Source: Akkermansia massiliensis (GTDB lineage: Bacteria; Verrucomicrobiota; Verrucomicrobiia; Verrucomicrobiales; Akkermansiaceae). Taken from it: a stretch of 64,000 nucleotides of DNA. Positions 45,414 through 54,292 of this stretch are shown here, piece by piece (position 1 is the stretch's first letter; every line of letters begins with the position of its first letter). The stretch covers positions 62,001 through 126,000 of the forward strand of contig NZ_JAMGSI010000001.1 in assembly GCF_023516715.1 (NCBI RefSeq). Direction: 5' to 3'. A program made the translations under genes and the position numbers. Below the pieces are notes generated by a model that did no database searches, was not told the DNA's origin, and saw only the letters and a program-made list of their open reading frames with translations.

Positions 45414-46598
45414 ATGAGCTTGCTGTCGGCTGGTGATCAGGGAAAAGGAAAGTCTTCTTCCTATGGTAGTCTGGATATTCCCCTGTCGCGGAATTATGGA
45501 ATAGACGCCTTGCGCATTGTCGCCATGATGCTGGTTTTGGTTCTTCATCTTTTGGCCGCCACTCATGTATTGCCGCTGGACAATCATGATTCCGCTTCCT
45601 ACCGGGTAGGGTGGCTTCTGGAGATTGCCGCCTATTGCGGGGTGAATTGTTATGCGCTGATTACTGGGTATGTATGCTGTGACGGGACGTTCAGGTATGA
45701 ACGCGTGGTTACCTTATGGTTCCAGGTGATTTTTTATACGGCGGGCAGTCTGCTGCTGGTGCTGCTGTTTTCCTCCCAGGTGGTTCATTTTAATGACGTC
45801 CTGAATTCGTTGTTTCCCGTTTTAACCGTCCAGTATTGGTATGTGACGGCGTATGTAGGGCTGTTTTTCTTTATTCCTTTCCTTAATGTCCTGGGGAACC
45901 GGCTTACCAAATCACAGTTCCAGTATCTTCTGGTTACCGTTTTTGTTCTGTTTTCCGTGGTTCCCACCTTGCTTCACAGGGATGTGTTTCCTGTAGAGGG
46001 AGGGTATTCCGTCTGGTGGCTGGGCGTTCTCTACATGCTGGGAATGTATATTAAAAAGCATGGCCTGTTGACTGGAATGAGGACGGGCGCCTTATGGATG
46101 CTTTATGCCGGGTGTGTATGTTTTGTCTGGGCGTTCAAGATGGTTCTTGACGTGGTGTCCCCGTACCTGATTGGACAGATAAGGGGCGGCGGAACGTTTA
46201 TTGCCTATAATTCTCCGTTCATTGTAGGAACGGCGGTTGCCCTGTTCCTGATTTTTTCCCGCATGCGTTTTTCATCCCGCAGGACGGTTGCCTGCATTTC
46301 ATGGCTGGCGGCCGCCTCGTTCAGTGTTTATGTGCTGCATTGCAATGTTTTGATAGGCAAATGGTTTTTATGGGATGTCTTTGAATGGGCCGCGTCTTCT
46401 TCCCCTGCGTTGATGGTCGTGAAGGTACTGGCAATGGCTGTTGCGGTGTATGCAGGCTGCTCCCTGGTGGATGCCGTACGGCGTTATTTGTTCAAGACTA
46501 TGGACGTTAACAGGGAAGCCCGTGCAGTCGTCGGCTTTTTCGGGAAGCTGGGCCGTGCCTTCCGGAAAGTGTGCCGCAGATTGTTTCTGCATTCCTGA
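45414..46598 (+). CDS. Membrane acyltransferase (acyltransferase-3 family)
   Basis: A 394-residue inner-membrane protein with about ten helices. The N-terminal hallmark is NYGIDALRIVAMMLVLVLHLLA, where the Arg and His form the usual catalytic pattern; CGVNCYALITGYVCC follows. Relatives transfer acetyl or other acyl groups to sugars of surface polysaccharides. Length is normal for the family, unlike the frameshifted relative at 11-12 kb. It stands alone and is convergent with the secreted esterase gene. Confidence 0.88.
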   Translation: MSLLSAGDQGKGKSSSYGSLDIPLSRNYGIDALRIVAMMLVLVLHLLAATHVLPLDNHDSASYRVGWLLEIAAYCGVNCYALITGYVCCDGTFRYERVVTLWFQVIFYTAGSLLLVLLFSSQVVHFNDVLNSLFPVLTVQYWYVTAYVGLFFFIPFLNVLGNRLTKSQFQYLLVTVFVLFSVVPTLLHRDVFPVEGGYSVWWLGVLYMLGMYIKKHGLLTGMRTGALWMLYAGCVCFVWAFKMVLDVVSPYLIGQIRGGGTFIAYNSPFIVGTAVALFLIFSRMRFSSRRTVACISWLAAASFSVYVLHCNVLIGKWFLWDVFEWAASSSPALMVVKVLAMAVAVYAGCSLVDAVRRYLFKTMDVNREARAVVGFFGKLGRAFRKVCRRLFLHS

Positions 46599-46666
46599 AG
46601 GCAGGGGAAACGTTCTGTTCCGTTATTCCGCACAACTCGTGTTTGAGAACGGGATGGTTTTCCCGC

Positions 46667-47944
46667 TTATTGCTGTCCCCTGCCTAAAAGGCCCTTGAGC
46701 CAGGGAATGACCAGGTCTTTTTTGAAGAAGTGGTTGCTCGGGTCCACATTGGCGAGGCGGAAAAAGGCGTCTCTGTCCAGCCCTGCGGGCAAATGTTCTC
46801 CGTGCCAGCGTTGGGCCGGGTCTGCAAAGCGGGGCTGGTGGCGGTACTGGAAATGGTCCGGCGCTCCGGCTGTGCGGTAGGCCGCGGAGATGAGTTGGAA
46901 GTCCCTGTCCAGACCGCCTTCCGTACAGATTACGGGGCGGGGAGCCAAAGCGGCCACAATGTCTGGAAAGTCAAACTGCTTCCAGAAACCCGGAATGAGG
47001 TGGCGGATGGAGTTGGGCGCGGAGCGCACTCCCCTGCTGCTGGGCATGGTCATGACTTTGGCGCGTTCCAAGGTACGGCACAGGAAGTCATTGTACACAA
47101 AGGCAAAGATGTCCGGATTCAGGACGCCCAGCACCATCATGGGTTCCGTTCCCAGGGAGAAGCCGCTCAGGATGATGCGGTTTTTCTGCACCCAGGGGCG
47201 TGTTTTTACCCAGTCCAGAACGCATTGGTCCATATAGGAGGTGTAGCCCAGCCAGCTCCAGTCCATTTCCAGCAGGAAACGGGCCAGGTTTTCATAGTCG
47301 TGGGAAGAGCGGCCGGCGGCGTGCTCGGCGTCGCCCTCCTCTCCCGTTCCGGCGTTATCCACCACAACGGCGGCCCAGCCCTGTTTGACGTAGTGGCAGG
47401 CCATGGCGTTGCTGCCCGGCTGCGGTACGGGGGGCTGGGCCAGGTCCGGCGACGTTTCCGCCGCCAGTTCTTCCTTGGTTTGATCAGAACCGGGGATGCA
47501 GAATAGCACGGGAACCGGATTTTTTTCTGAAGCGGTATCCGGAACAAGTACCAGAAACGGTACCGCAGCGCCCGGGAGGGGATAGGCTTCCCATTTTTCT
47601 ACCCGGTAGTGTTCCCTCTGCACGGTTTTTACCAGGACGGGTGCGGGAAGGTTGTCATGAAGGGGGAATTTCATCAGTTTTTCCATGGCTTCCCGGACTT
47701 TCTTCTGCCAGGCGGGGAAGTCTTCCGGTCTCATGTCCGGAGAGAATGCGCATGCCGGCTGAATGTTTTCCAGCATTGTTTGCACGACGCCGCGGGAGGA
47801 GACGTGCCGCTGGTCGTTCCGGGAGGAATGGAGTACCGCCCAGTCAGCCGCCTGGAATTTTCCTTGCGGTGAGGAAAAGGAGAGGGAGGGAAGGCAAATG
47901 GCCATGAAGAGAAGAGATAAAAATCCGGCGGTCTGAATGGTCAT
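46667..47944 (-). CDS. Secreted alpha/beta hydrolase (acetyl-xylan-esterase/dienelactone-hydrolase-like)
   Basis: With the start at the ATG giving MTIQTAGFLSLLFMAICLPS (a signal peptide), the protein has 425 residues. The longer frame upstream to 48226 is low-complexity and overlaps the opposite gene. The hydrolase core (about 135-420) has an oxyanion region VPVLFCIPGSDQTKEE, a nucleophile elbow LSGFSLGTEP, an acid in CTEGGLDRDF, and a likely histidine in RWHGEHLP. It probably removes ester groups from extracellular glycans, like similar Bacteroidetes/Verrucomicrobia esterases; this is inferred. Confidence 0.85.
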   Translation of the reverse strand: MTIQTAGFLSLLFMAICLPSLSFSSPQGKFQAADWAVLHSSRNDQRHVSSRGVVQTMLENIQPACAFSPDMRPEDFPAWQKKVREAMEKLMKFPLHDNLPAPVLVKTVQREHYRVEKWEAYPLPGAAVPFLVLVPDTASEKNPVPVLFCIPGSDQTKEELAAETSPDLAQPPVPQPGSNAMACHYVKQGWAAVVVDNAGTGEEGDAEHAAGRSSHDYENLARFLLEMDWSWLGYTSYMDQCVLDWVKTRPWVQKNRIILSGFSLGTEPMMVLGVLNPDIFAFVYNDFLCRTLERAKVMTMPSSRGVRSAPNSIRHLIPGFWKQFDFPDIVAALAPRPVICTEGGLDRDFQLISAAYRTAGAPDHFQYRHQPRFADPAQRWHGEHLPAGLDRDAFFRLANVDPSNHFFKKDLVIPWLKGLLGRGQQ

Positions 47945-48028
47945 GGGACTATGATTGCCATAAAAGGAAGCCCGTTGCAAGACGGCAGGGGTACCGTTTT
48001 TCCTGGCTGTTCCTGACGTACCGGAAGC

Positions 48029-49243
48029 TTGAGTTTTTCCGGGTGCGGCAGTAGTCTGGCCGCCGTCATGATTGCGGGGGGAAAAAGTCACGGAAGACCG
48101 GAGCCGCGGGTATGCGGCCTGGGGCTGGCTTCCGGCTTTGGCATGGGGGCGGCAGCCCATCTCACCGGAGTGAGGGAAGGGCGCAGCGTGTTGAAGCCGT
48201 TGAGGGAACTGTGGGGAGCGGGGCATCCGTGGGGCGATGTTTTGAGCGGGTGGATTCCGGACAGGAAGCTTTTATGCAGCCGCAGGAACGGCCCTGCCTC
48301 CCAGTTGGCGCTGCTGCTGGCGCGGCAGGCCGTGGAAGAAGCCGGTTGGGGAGAGGAAGAATTGAAGGATGCGGCCCTGATTGTGGGCAGTTCCCGGGGG
48401 AACGCCTCCGGCTGGCTGAGCCCGTGGCCCGGACGGCGGTCCATGAAGATTCTGGCCGTTCCCAATTCCCTGCACAGTGAGCTTGCCTCCTGCGTCAGCA
48501 TTGAACTGGGGATTCGCGGGCCTTACCACGTGCTGGCGAGCGGCTGCGCCGCCGGTCTGGATGCCGTGGGCATGGCGGCCATGCTGATGCGTCAGGGAAT
48601 TGTCAGGAGGGCGCTGGCTATCGGGCTGGATTTGCCCTTGTGCCGGGAGCTGCTGGGGACGTACTGGGCTTCCGGGATGCTTTCCCGCAACGGAATGAAT
48701 GATCCCTACGGTCCCCATGCCGACGGCATGTGCATTTCCGAGGGAGGGGCGGCCATGGCGCTGGAGTTGTCTTCCGGCCCCGGCATTTACGTGAAGGATT
48801 ATCTGGTGAATTCAGATGCCTACAGCCCGCTGGGAATGCCGGAGGACGGAAAGAGCATTGCCGCCCTGCTGGATGCCGCCCTGCGGAATTGGGATGGAAG
48901 AGTTCCTTTGACCGTCTGTCCCCATGCCAGTGGAACGGCGGGGAATGCCGCTTCCGAGCGGGCCGCTTTAAAACGGGTTTTTGGAACCGGCATTCCGGAT
49001 TTAAGGATGATGAAGCCCTGGACGGGTCATGCCATTGGCGGCAGCGGCATTCTGGAACTGGCCCTGATGCTGGCTTTTATCAGGGAGGGGGCTTTGCCAC
49101 CTAATCCTTTCTGGGTAAGTTCCCCGGCAGGTGCGGCTTGTGTTGCGGAAGAATTGCCTTTGGATGGGAGGCGGATGCTGGTTAAGTCCGCCGCTTCCAT
49201 GGGCGGCCATAATGTAGTGCTGAGCCTTGACGTGGGCGGCTAA
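48029..49243 (+). CDS. Beta-ketoacyl-synthase-like protein next to bioF
   Basis: A 404-residue thiolase-fold condensing enzyme, more divergent than FabF; the ATG at 48068 is an alternative start. The catalytic set is complete: Cys in LASGCAAGLDAVGMAA, His in VCPHASGTAGNAASE, and Lys-x3-Gly-His in KPWTGHAIGGSG. The chain-elongation motif around the cysteine differs from FabF (ASGCAAG instead of TACATS). It ends 24 bp before bioF in the same direction. A role in making or extending the acyl substrate of BioF is an attractive inference, but a separate lipid or polyketide function is possible. Confidence 0.85.
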   Translation: MSFSGCGSSLAAVMIAGGKSHGRPEPRVCGLGLASGFGMGAAAHLTGVREGRSVLKPLRELWGAGHPWGDVLSGWIPDRKLLCSRRNGPASQLALLLARQAVEEAGWGEEELKDAALIVGSSRGNASGWLSPWPGRRSMKILAVPNSLHSELASCVSIELGIRGPYHVLASGCAAGLDAVGMAAMLMRQGIVRRALAIGLDLPLCRELLGTYWASGMLSRNGMNDPYGPHADGMCISEGGAAMALELSSGPGIYVKDYLVNSDAYSPLGMPEDGKSIAALLDAALRNWDGRVPLTVCPHASGTAGNAASERAALKRVFGTGIPDLRMMKPWTGHAIGGSGILELALMLAFIREGALPPNPFWVSSPAGAACVAEELPLDGRRMLVKSAASMGGHNVVLSLDVGG

Positions 49244-49267
49244 CATGTTTCTGGAGCGAGAACGCTT

Positions 49268-50428
49268 ATGAAGAATCCTGGACAGTTTTTATCAGAGTTG
49301 AAGTCCGCGGGACTGCTGCGCGTTCTGCGGAATGTGGATTGCCTGCCCGGCGGCATGGCCCGCATGGAGGACGGCCGGGAGGTAGTCAACCTGGCAAGTA
49401 ATGATTACCTGGGCCTGGCTCATCATCCGGCCCTGGCGGAGGCTTTTTCCCGTGCGGCGCGTGATGGCGGGGCCGGGGCCATGGCTTCCCGCCTGGTCAC
49501 GGGGACGCGCCGGGCGCATTCCGGTCTAGAGGAGGCCCTGGCTGATCTGAAGGGGACTGAAGCGGCGGTCAGCTTTTCCTCCGGTTACGCAACCTCCCTG
49601 GGGGTGATTACCTCCATTGCGGACCGGGAGGATACGGTGCTGATGGACAAGCTGTCCCATGCCAGCCTGATTGACGGGGCGCGGCTGTCCGGTGCCCGCT
49701 TGTCCACGTTCCTGCATAACGACATGGAATCATTGAGAAAAAAGCTGGAGCATTTGCGGAGCGCGAATCCTTCCGGCGGAATCCTGGTGGTGACGGAATC
49801 CGTTTTCAGCATGGACGGGGACCGCGCGCCTCTTCAGGAAATCGTGCGCCTGAAGGATGAATTCGGCGCTCTGCTGCTGGTGGATGAAGCACACGGATTC
49901 GGTGTGCTGGGAGAACACGGGGCGGGATTGGCGGAGGAACTGGGCGTCTCCTCCCGGATAGATTTTCAGATGGGGACCTTGAGCAAGGCCGCCGGGGTGA
50001 GCGGCGGTTATGTAGCCTGTTCCCGCGCCTGGGCGGATGTGATGATCAATTCTGCGCGGTCCCTGATCTATTCCACGGCTCCGCCTCCCGCCCTGGCCGC
50101 CGCCGCCCTGGCCGCAGTGGAAGTGATCCGGAGCGCAGAGGGGCAGGAACTGCGCCGTCATGTTTCCGTGCTGGCGGATGCCTTGTCCTCCGCGCTGGGA
50201 ATGCCCGGCAGGCCCGTTTCCTCCATCTTCCCCGTGGTAATGGGAGAGAATGATGCCGCCCTGGCCGCAGCGGGTACGTTGCTGGAACGCGGTTTTCTGG
50301 CTCCCGCCATACGTTATCCTACGGTCCCCCGCGGAACGGCCCGTCTGCGCGTTACGGTAACGGCGGCCCATCGGACCGTCCAGATCGGGCGGTTGGGAAA
50401 AGCGTTGGCGGAGTTGCTCCACGGATAA
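49268..50428 (+). CDS. bioF: 8-amino-7-oxononanoate synthase (alpha-oxoamine synthase family)
   Basis: A 386-residue PLP enzyme. Visible motifs are LASNDYLGLAHHP, GSR-like ASRLVTGTRRAHSGLEEALA, DEAHGFGVLGEHGAGL, the PLP lysine in MGTLSKAAGVSGGYV, and the C-terminal RYPTVPRGTARLRVT, which is characteristic of BioF. It condenses pimeloyl-ACP or CoA with alanine in biotin synthesis. Other members of the family (Kbl, serine palmitoyltransferase) are less likely by motif. No bioA, bioD, bioB, bioC or bioH is in the window. It is linked to the preceding condensing enzyme. Confidence 0.9.
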   Translation: MKNPGQFLSELKSAGLLRVLRNVDCLPGGMARMEDGREVVNLASNDYLGLAHHPALAEAFSRAARDGGAGAMASRLVTGTRRAHSGLEEALADLKGTEAAVSFSSGYATSLGVITSIADREDTVLMDKLSHASLIDGARLSGARLSTFLHNDMESLRKKLEHLRSANPSGGILVVTESVFSMDGDRAPLQEIVRLKDEFGALLLVDEAHGFGVLGEHGAGLAEELGVSSRIDFQMGTLSKAAGVSGGYVACSRAWADVMINSARSLIYSTAPPPALAAAALAAVEVIRSAEGQELRRHVSVLADALSSALGMPGRPVSSIFPVVMGENDAALAAAGTLLERGFLAPAIRYPTVPRGTARLRVTVTAAHRTVQIGRLGKALAELLHG

Positions 50429-50447
50429 TAACATAATTACTTGAATA

Positions 50448-50981
50448 ATGATGAAAGCGTTGTCTTCCCATTCCCTTCATTTGGTCCTGAGCCTGTTTTT
50501 CCTGCCGATGATCGTGGTGTATGCCGTGACCGGCCTGCTGTACATGGGCGGCGTGGACCAGCACTTCACTTCCCATGTGGAAGTGCATGAGCTGAATGCC
50601 GCCGACCAGCCGCCCTATGAGGATTCCTGCAGGGAACTGGAACGCCGTGGAGTAGCATTGCCGGAAGGAAAGGTAAGGCCGTTCAAAGGGAACTACCTCC
50701 TGGGTCCTATGACGGATACGCATGTGCTGTTCCTCAGGAAAGGCCATGCCCTCCGGGCGGAAGTGGTGGAGCCTGGCATTTACCCCAATCTGATGCTGGC
50801 TCACAAGGGGAAGGCGGGATGGTGGTTTACTGCGTTAGGATACGGGGCGGCTCTTTCCCTGATTATACTGTATGTTACCGGAATTCTGCTGATGTGGAAA
50901 AACCGCGGGAAGCGGAAATTAATGCTGGTCAGCGCCTTCTTGGGAACAGCCGCTGTGGTGGTGGGGTATCTGATGCTTTGA
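50448..50981 (+). CDS. PepSY-associated membrane protein (short form)
   Basis: A 177-residue protein with an N-terminal helix (about 12-33; SLHLVLSLFFLPMIVVYAVTG), an extracytoplasmic domain, and two C-terminal helices (about 125-146 and 155-175). The pattern 'HSLHLVLSLFFLPMIVVYAVTGLLYMGG ... LMLAHKGKAGWWFTALG' fits the PepSY-TM family, which includes membrane proteins linked to iron uptake and flavin reduction. It is shorter than the full family. It follows bioF by 19 bp, apparently by chance. Either of two adjacent ATGs can start it. Confidence 0.7.
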   Translation: MMKALSSHSLHLVLSLFFLPMIVVYAVTGLLYMGGVDQHFTSHVEVHELNAADQPPYEDSCRELERRGVALPEGKVRPFKGNYLLGPMTDTHVLFLRKGHALRAEVVEPGIYPNLMLAHKGKAGWWFTALGYGAALSLIILYVTGILLMWKNRGKRKLMLVSAFLGTAAVVVGYLML

Positions 50982-51107
50982 GGCGTGGAATGACAGCCGG
51001 ATGTCCGGAATGGCAGAGCTTGCATCTTGACAGGAATGCTCTCTTCCAGTAAGGGAAGGGATGAAGGTTCCAAAGGGAATTTTCACTGAACTCCATAGAA
51101 TAACACG

Positions 51108-51563
51108 ATGATGAATGCTCCTGATTCTTCTCCCCCTCCGTCCTGCTGCAGCGGTTCCCCCTCCTGCACGGCTGCTTTGGTCCTCGGCATTATTGCCCTG
51201 GTGCTGGCGTTGATCGGATTTTTCCCGTGCCTGGGCTGGATTACCCTGATTCCTGCGGCTCTGCTGGCCATTATTGCCCTCATCATGAGTATTGTGGCTG
51301 TGAGCAAGGGCTCTCCCAAGGGCGCTCTTGTCGTCGCCATTATTGCGTTGGCGGCATCTGCCGCAGCAGGCATTGTGCAGGCATGGATGGCCAGCGCGAC
51401 CGTGACTTACATGGAACAGCACCAGGATTATGTGGAAAAGAAGGCGCAGGAGATCCAGAAAGAGCTTCAACAGATGGAGCAGCAGAACCAGGAGCAATTG
51501 AAAAGGCTCAGGGATGCGGAGGATTCCTCCCCCGCTGATGAAACGGGTTCCCAGGACCTGTAG
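51108..51563 (+). CDS. DUF4190-type small membrane protein with coiled-coil tail
   Basis: A 151-residue protein. A Pro/Ser/Cys-rich start (SSPPPSCCSGSPSC) leads to two helices (about 22-62) with the DUF4190 pattern ALVLGIIALVLALIGFFPCLG, then a third helix (about 70-95). The C-terminal 50 residues form a Gln/Glu/Lys-rich coiled coil. Function unknown. A TAGAAT box ends six bases before the ATG, so the transcript may be leaderless. It has a paralogue at 52283. Confidence 0.72.
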   Translation: MMNAPDSSPPPSCCSGSPSCTAALVLGIIALVLALIGFFPCLGWITLIPAALLAIIALIMSIVAVSKGSPKGALVVAIIALAASAAAGIVQAWMASATVTYMEQHQDYVEKKAQEIQKELQQMEQQNQEQLKRLRDAEDSSPADETGSQDL

Positions 51564-51593
51564 TTTCTGAAACGCTTTCAAGGGAGCACGGCG

Positions 51594-51968
51594 ATGAATT
51601 GCATGCGCTCTGCGTGGCGTTCATGCCGCAATAGCTGGATGACCAGGAAAGTGTGGCTGCCTGCATGGGCCATCCTGTCCTTACTGTTGTTGGCGCCGTC
51701 CCTCATGGCCCTGGCAGTCAGTCCTGCCGGGATGAATTCACTGGCGGCTTCCGTGGCCGTGCCGCACCGGGAATGTCCTTTGTGCGGCATGACGCGCGGG
51801 TATGTGGAAATGGCCCGCGGAAATATACGCGCTGCATGGGAGAGGAACCGGGGCGCTCCGGTCTGGTTTATGGCAGGGCTGCTCAATGGAGGAGCTGCCG
51901 TGTTTTATCTGGCATGGTGTTGGCGGAGGAGGGCAGGCTTGGGGAAGAAAAATGGTCTTCCGGGATGA
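51594..51968 (+). CDS. DUF2752 membrane protein
   Basis: A 124-residue protein with two helices (about 22-42 and 90-108). Between them is the DUF2752 signature CPLCGMTRGYVEMARGNIRAAWERN, a cysteine pair followed by a conserved Thr-Arg. This family is widespread but has no known function. It starts 30 bp after the DUF4190 gene. Confidence 0.82.
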   Translation: MNCMRSAWRSCRNSWMTRKVWLPAWAILSLLLLAPSLMALAVSPAGMNSLAASVAVPHRECPLCGMTRGYVEMARGNIRAAWERNRGAPVWFMAGLLNGGAAVFYLAWCWRRRAGLGKKNGLPG

Positions 51969-52282
51969 AAAAACAGCAGGCGGAAAGGGAAAAACAACTT
52001 CCTGACCGGTGCAGGGCCATGGATGTGTCATGCGTTTTTTGTCATACTGGCGATGTTCTGAAGAAGGCATGCAACTAGGGAAGCAGTATGATTGACCATG
52101 CAATCATGGTATTTATTTTTAGCGCATTGAGAAGCGTTCGGTCTTTGTTTTGACATGAGCCGGGGATGTTGGAACAGGAGAGAGCCGTCAAGGGGCAACA
52201 GGGAGGTTCCTTGACAGATTTTACACGCTTTCTTTAACATTAGAGCGTTTCCGTGTCTGGAAATCCAATGAAAAAATGAAAG
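51969..52282. other. Spacer with a promoter for the second DUF4190 gene
   Basis: No gene is supported. TTGACA at 52211-52216 and TAACAT at 52235-52240 (18-base spacer) form a possible promoter with a leader of about 35 nt. Confidence 0.45.
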
Positions 52283-52834
52283 ATGAACAAAATAAACTAC
52301 TCGGATCCCCGCCGTTCCGTCCCCGATACCGTTTCAACCATTCTTGCATTGGTTCTGGGTATTGTAGGATTGATTCTCGCGTTGCTCGCCTTTCTTCCAT
52401 GTCTGGGGTGGGTAGCAATTGTCCCCGGCCTTCTCTGTGCCATTCTGGCTATTATTCTGGGAGCGGTAGCGGTAAAGAGGAGTGATGACAGGACGTATGG
52501 TTCTGCCAGGGGCGCGCTGACTTGCGGGTGTGTCGGCCTGGTGATCATTATTGGAGCGATCATTTATCAGGGCATGATTCTGGCGCCTGTGATGAAACAG
52601 GCGGATGCCCATACGGAGGAATTCACATGGACGGCTTGCAGCGCTGTGAGGGAGGCGCGGAAGGAAATGCACCCCAACGCATGCGAGGCGGTGGACCGTG
52701 TTATCTCTTTGATCGACCATCCGGAGGAAAGAAAAGAGACGGTGACGGAGAGGTTCCTGGAGGTAGCGCCACCGGCTCCAAGGGGCGCTACTGCCGTACT
52801 GGAAGGCCCGGTGCCTTCTGTTTCCGGTAAATGA
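52283..52834 (+). CDS. DUF4190-type small membrane protein
   Basis: A 183-residue paralogue of the protein at 51108. It has the same helical pair (ALVLGIVGLILALLAFLPCLGW and GLLCAILAIILGAVAV), a third helix (about 78-100), and a longer soluble tail of about 80 residues with two cysteines (WTACSAVREARKEMHPNACEAV). Function unknown. It has its own promoter-like sequence and is followed by a hairpin. Confidence 0.72.
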   Translation: MNKINYSDPRRSVPDTVSTILALVLGIVGLILALLAFLPCLGWVAIVPGLLCAILAIILGAVAVKRSDDRTYGSARGALTCGCVGLVIIIGAIIYQGMILAPVMKQADAHTEEFTWTACSAVREARKEMHPNACEAVDRVISLIDHPEERKETVTERFLEVAPPAPRGATAVLEGPVPSVSGK

Positions 52835-52912
52835 GGCGGTAAAATCTTTGAAGGCAGGGCACCCGGTGTTCGTTTACCGGCTGTTTCTTCTGTCATGGAA
52901 ATCCTGCAGGCA

Positions 52913-52952
52913 GGGCGGTTTGAAGGGTATTGCATGTCCATTCAAACCGCCC
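52913..52952 (+). terminator. Long hairpin after the DUF4190 gene
   Basis: GGGCGGTTTGAA (52913-52924) pairs perfectly with TTCAAACCGCCC (52941-52952), then TTCTTC. The stem is strong, but the U run is interrupted. Confidence 0.65.
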
Positions 52953-53411
52953 TTCTTCATGCACGCGGCAAAGAGGCTTTGGCTGGCGGAAACGTACGGG
53001 GCGGAGAAGGGTCTTTTTATGGGATTCAGCATATTGAGTCTTCCGTCGGATGAGAGGAAAGAGATAATTTGACAGGAGGGGTGGACGGAATGGATGCAGT
53101 TGCAGACTTTTTCCGGCAGTCTGAACGGCTGGTTGGAGAAGAGGGTATCTCCTGCTTGTGATAATGTCCATATCGGTGGAAATGGGGCCGGGTATTCATT
53201 TTCTTTTCTTGCCGAGGGGCAACGCGGAGGAAGGGCCGGAAGAAACGCATGAGAGGAAAAGACAGACTCATTCCTGCCACCGTGAAAATGCCTCAATTTA
53301 TTTGAAACCAATGTCCTAGGCCCGTTAAAACAGCGTGCATTCATACAGGGTAATGATGAAGGTTGGAACTGATGCAACGCATCATTTCATTACAACTCAA
53401 CGATTATCTGT
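52953..53411. other. Gene-free spacer of about 460 bp
   Basis: Short frames on both strands look like chance. A TTGACA at 53069-53074 has no good -10 partner. I see no other structure. Confidence 0.45.
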
Positions 53412-54197
53412 ATGAATGAATCCATATCAAATTCTCCGCAGCCTGATCCTGTGGAGCAGCCGGGAATCATCTTTTTCATTCCCTGCAAGGCAAACAACGC
53501 TCCTCTGCTGGTGGAAGCTGTACAGGGCATCCGCCGTGCCGTTCCGGAAGCGTCTGTCATTATTCTGGACGATGACCGGGCACGCTGTCCCCAAACCGTC
53601 AGGGAAGTGCTGAGGAACATGTCCGTGGAATGGAAAGTGCTGAAGAAAACTGATACGTCCTCCGAACATGCGGCCGCTATTCTGACTCTGATGGCTCAGG
53701 CTGTGCGCCATGAACATGATGTGCTGGTGCGCACCAAGCCGGACAATCTCATTCTCCATGCCGGTTTTTTAAGGGAATTTGCCCGTTCCGAAGCGGGATT
53801 ATCCGGAACCTGTCTTCGGTCCGGCCTGCTGTGCAATGAACTTTATGCCCTGAAGCCTGCTGTGCTTCGGGCCATTCTCCAGCATCTGGAGCAATCCTCC
53901 TCCGTGATGAAATGTCCGGAGGGCGCCGTCATCCTGGGGGCGTTTACCGCCCTGTTCCCGGATGGGGCCCCACTCCTCGCCAGAGCATGGACGCGAGGAA
54001 CCGGAGGTCCCCTGTGGGGGCATTACAACTGGACGACTTTTCCGTCTGCGGAATCCCTGGCGGACATGGACATGGTATCCATGAGCCGGCGTTATCAGGA
54101 CAAGGTGGCGCGCCGCGCCCGTATCTCCGTCATGAGATGCCTGCGGAACGCCATCTGTAACCGTCCTGTTTCCGTGGACCGTCAACCTGCCGCCTGA
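53412..54197 (+). CDS. Glycosyltransferase-like protein with an altered DxD site
   Basis: A 261-residue protein with a GT-A-like start (IIFFIPCKANNAPLLVEAVQGIRRAVP, then VIILDDDRARCP). It is clearly related to the gene at 63312: both share 'P.A...I.DD.R..CP..V' and an 'EW.V' block. Where that relative has the metal-binding DAD, this one has KPD (VLVRTKPDNLI), so one Asp of DxD is missing and transferase activity is doubtful. A GATTAT box ends five bases before the ATG. It is upstream of the RHS gene in the same direction. Confidence 0.6.
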   Translation: MNESISNSPQPDPVEQPGIIFFIPCKANNAPLLVEAVQGIRRAVPEASVIILDDDRARCPQTVREVLRNMSVEWKVLKKTDTSSEHAAAILTLMAQAVRHEHDVLVRTKPDNLILHAGFLREFARSEAGLSGTCLRSGLLCNELYALKPAVLRAILQHLEQSSSVMKCPEGAVILGAFTALFPDGAPLLARAWTRGTGGPLWGHYNWTTFPSAESLADMDMVSMSRRYQDKVARRARISVMRCLRNAICNRPVSVDRQPAA

Positions 54198-54213
54198 ACC
54201 TGACCCAAAGCAT

Positions 54214-54270
54214 CTGCCGGGAATGGGGCCGGGGAAATTCCATGGCGGCGTTTTCCCTTATTCCCGGCAG
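54214..54270 (+). promoter_or_regulatory. Large hairpin directly upstream of the RHS gene
   Basis: CTGCCGGGAAT (54214-54224) pairs perfectly with ATTCCCGGCAG (54260-54270). Inside it GGGAAA (54232-54237) pairs with TTTCCC (54252-54257). There is no U run. It may be the end of the upstream transcript or an RNA structure in the RHS leader. It would bury the ATG at 54242. Confidence 0.55.
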
Positions 54271-54292
54271 GTGCCTCAACGACAATAAAACA

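Noticed and set aside
45181-45417. Plus-strand 78-codon frame before the acyltransferase
   Set aside because: Basic, compositionally random sequence with no start signal. It ends inside the next start codon region and overlaps promoter-like DNA.
52874-53377. Minus-strand 167-codon frame
   Set aside because: Pro/Phe/Ser-rich random sequence that reads through the terminator hairpin.
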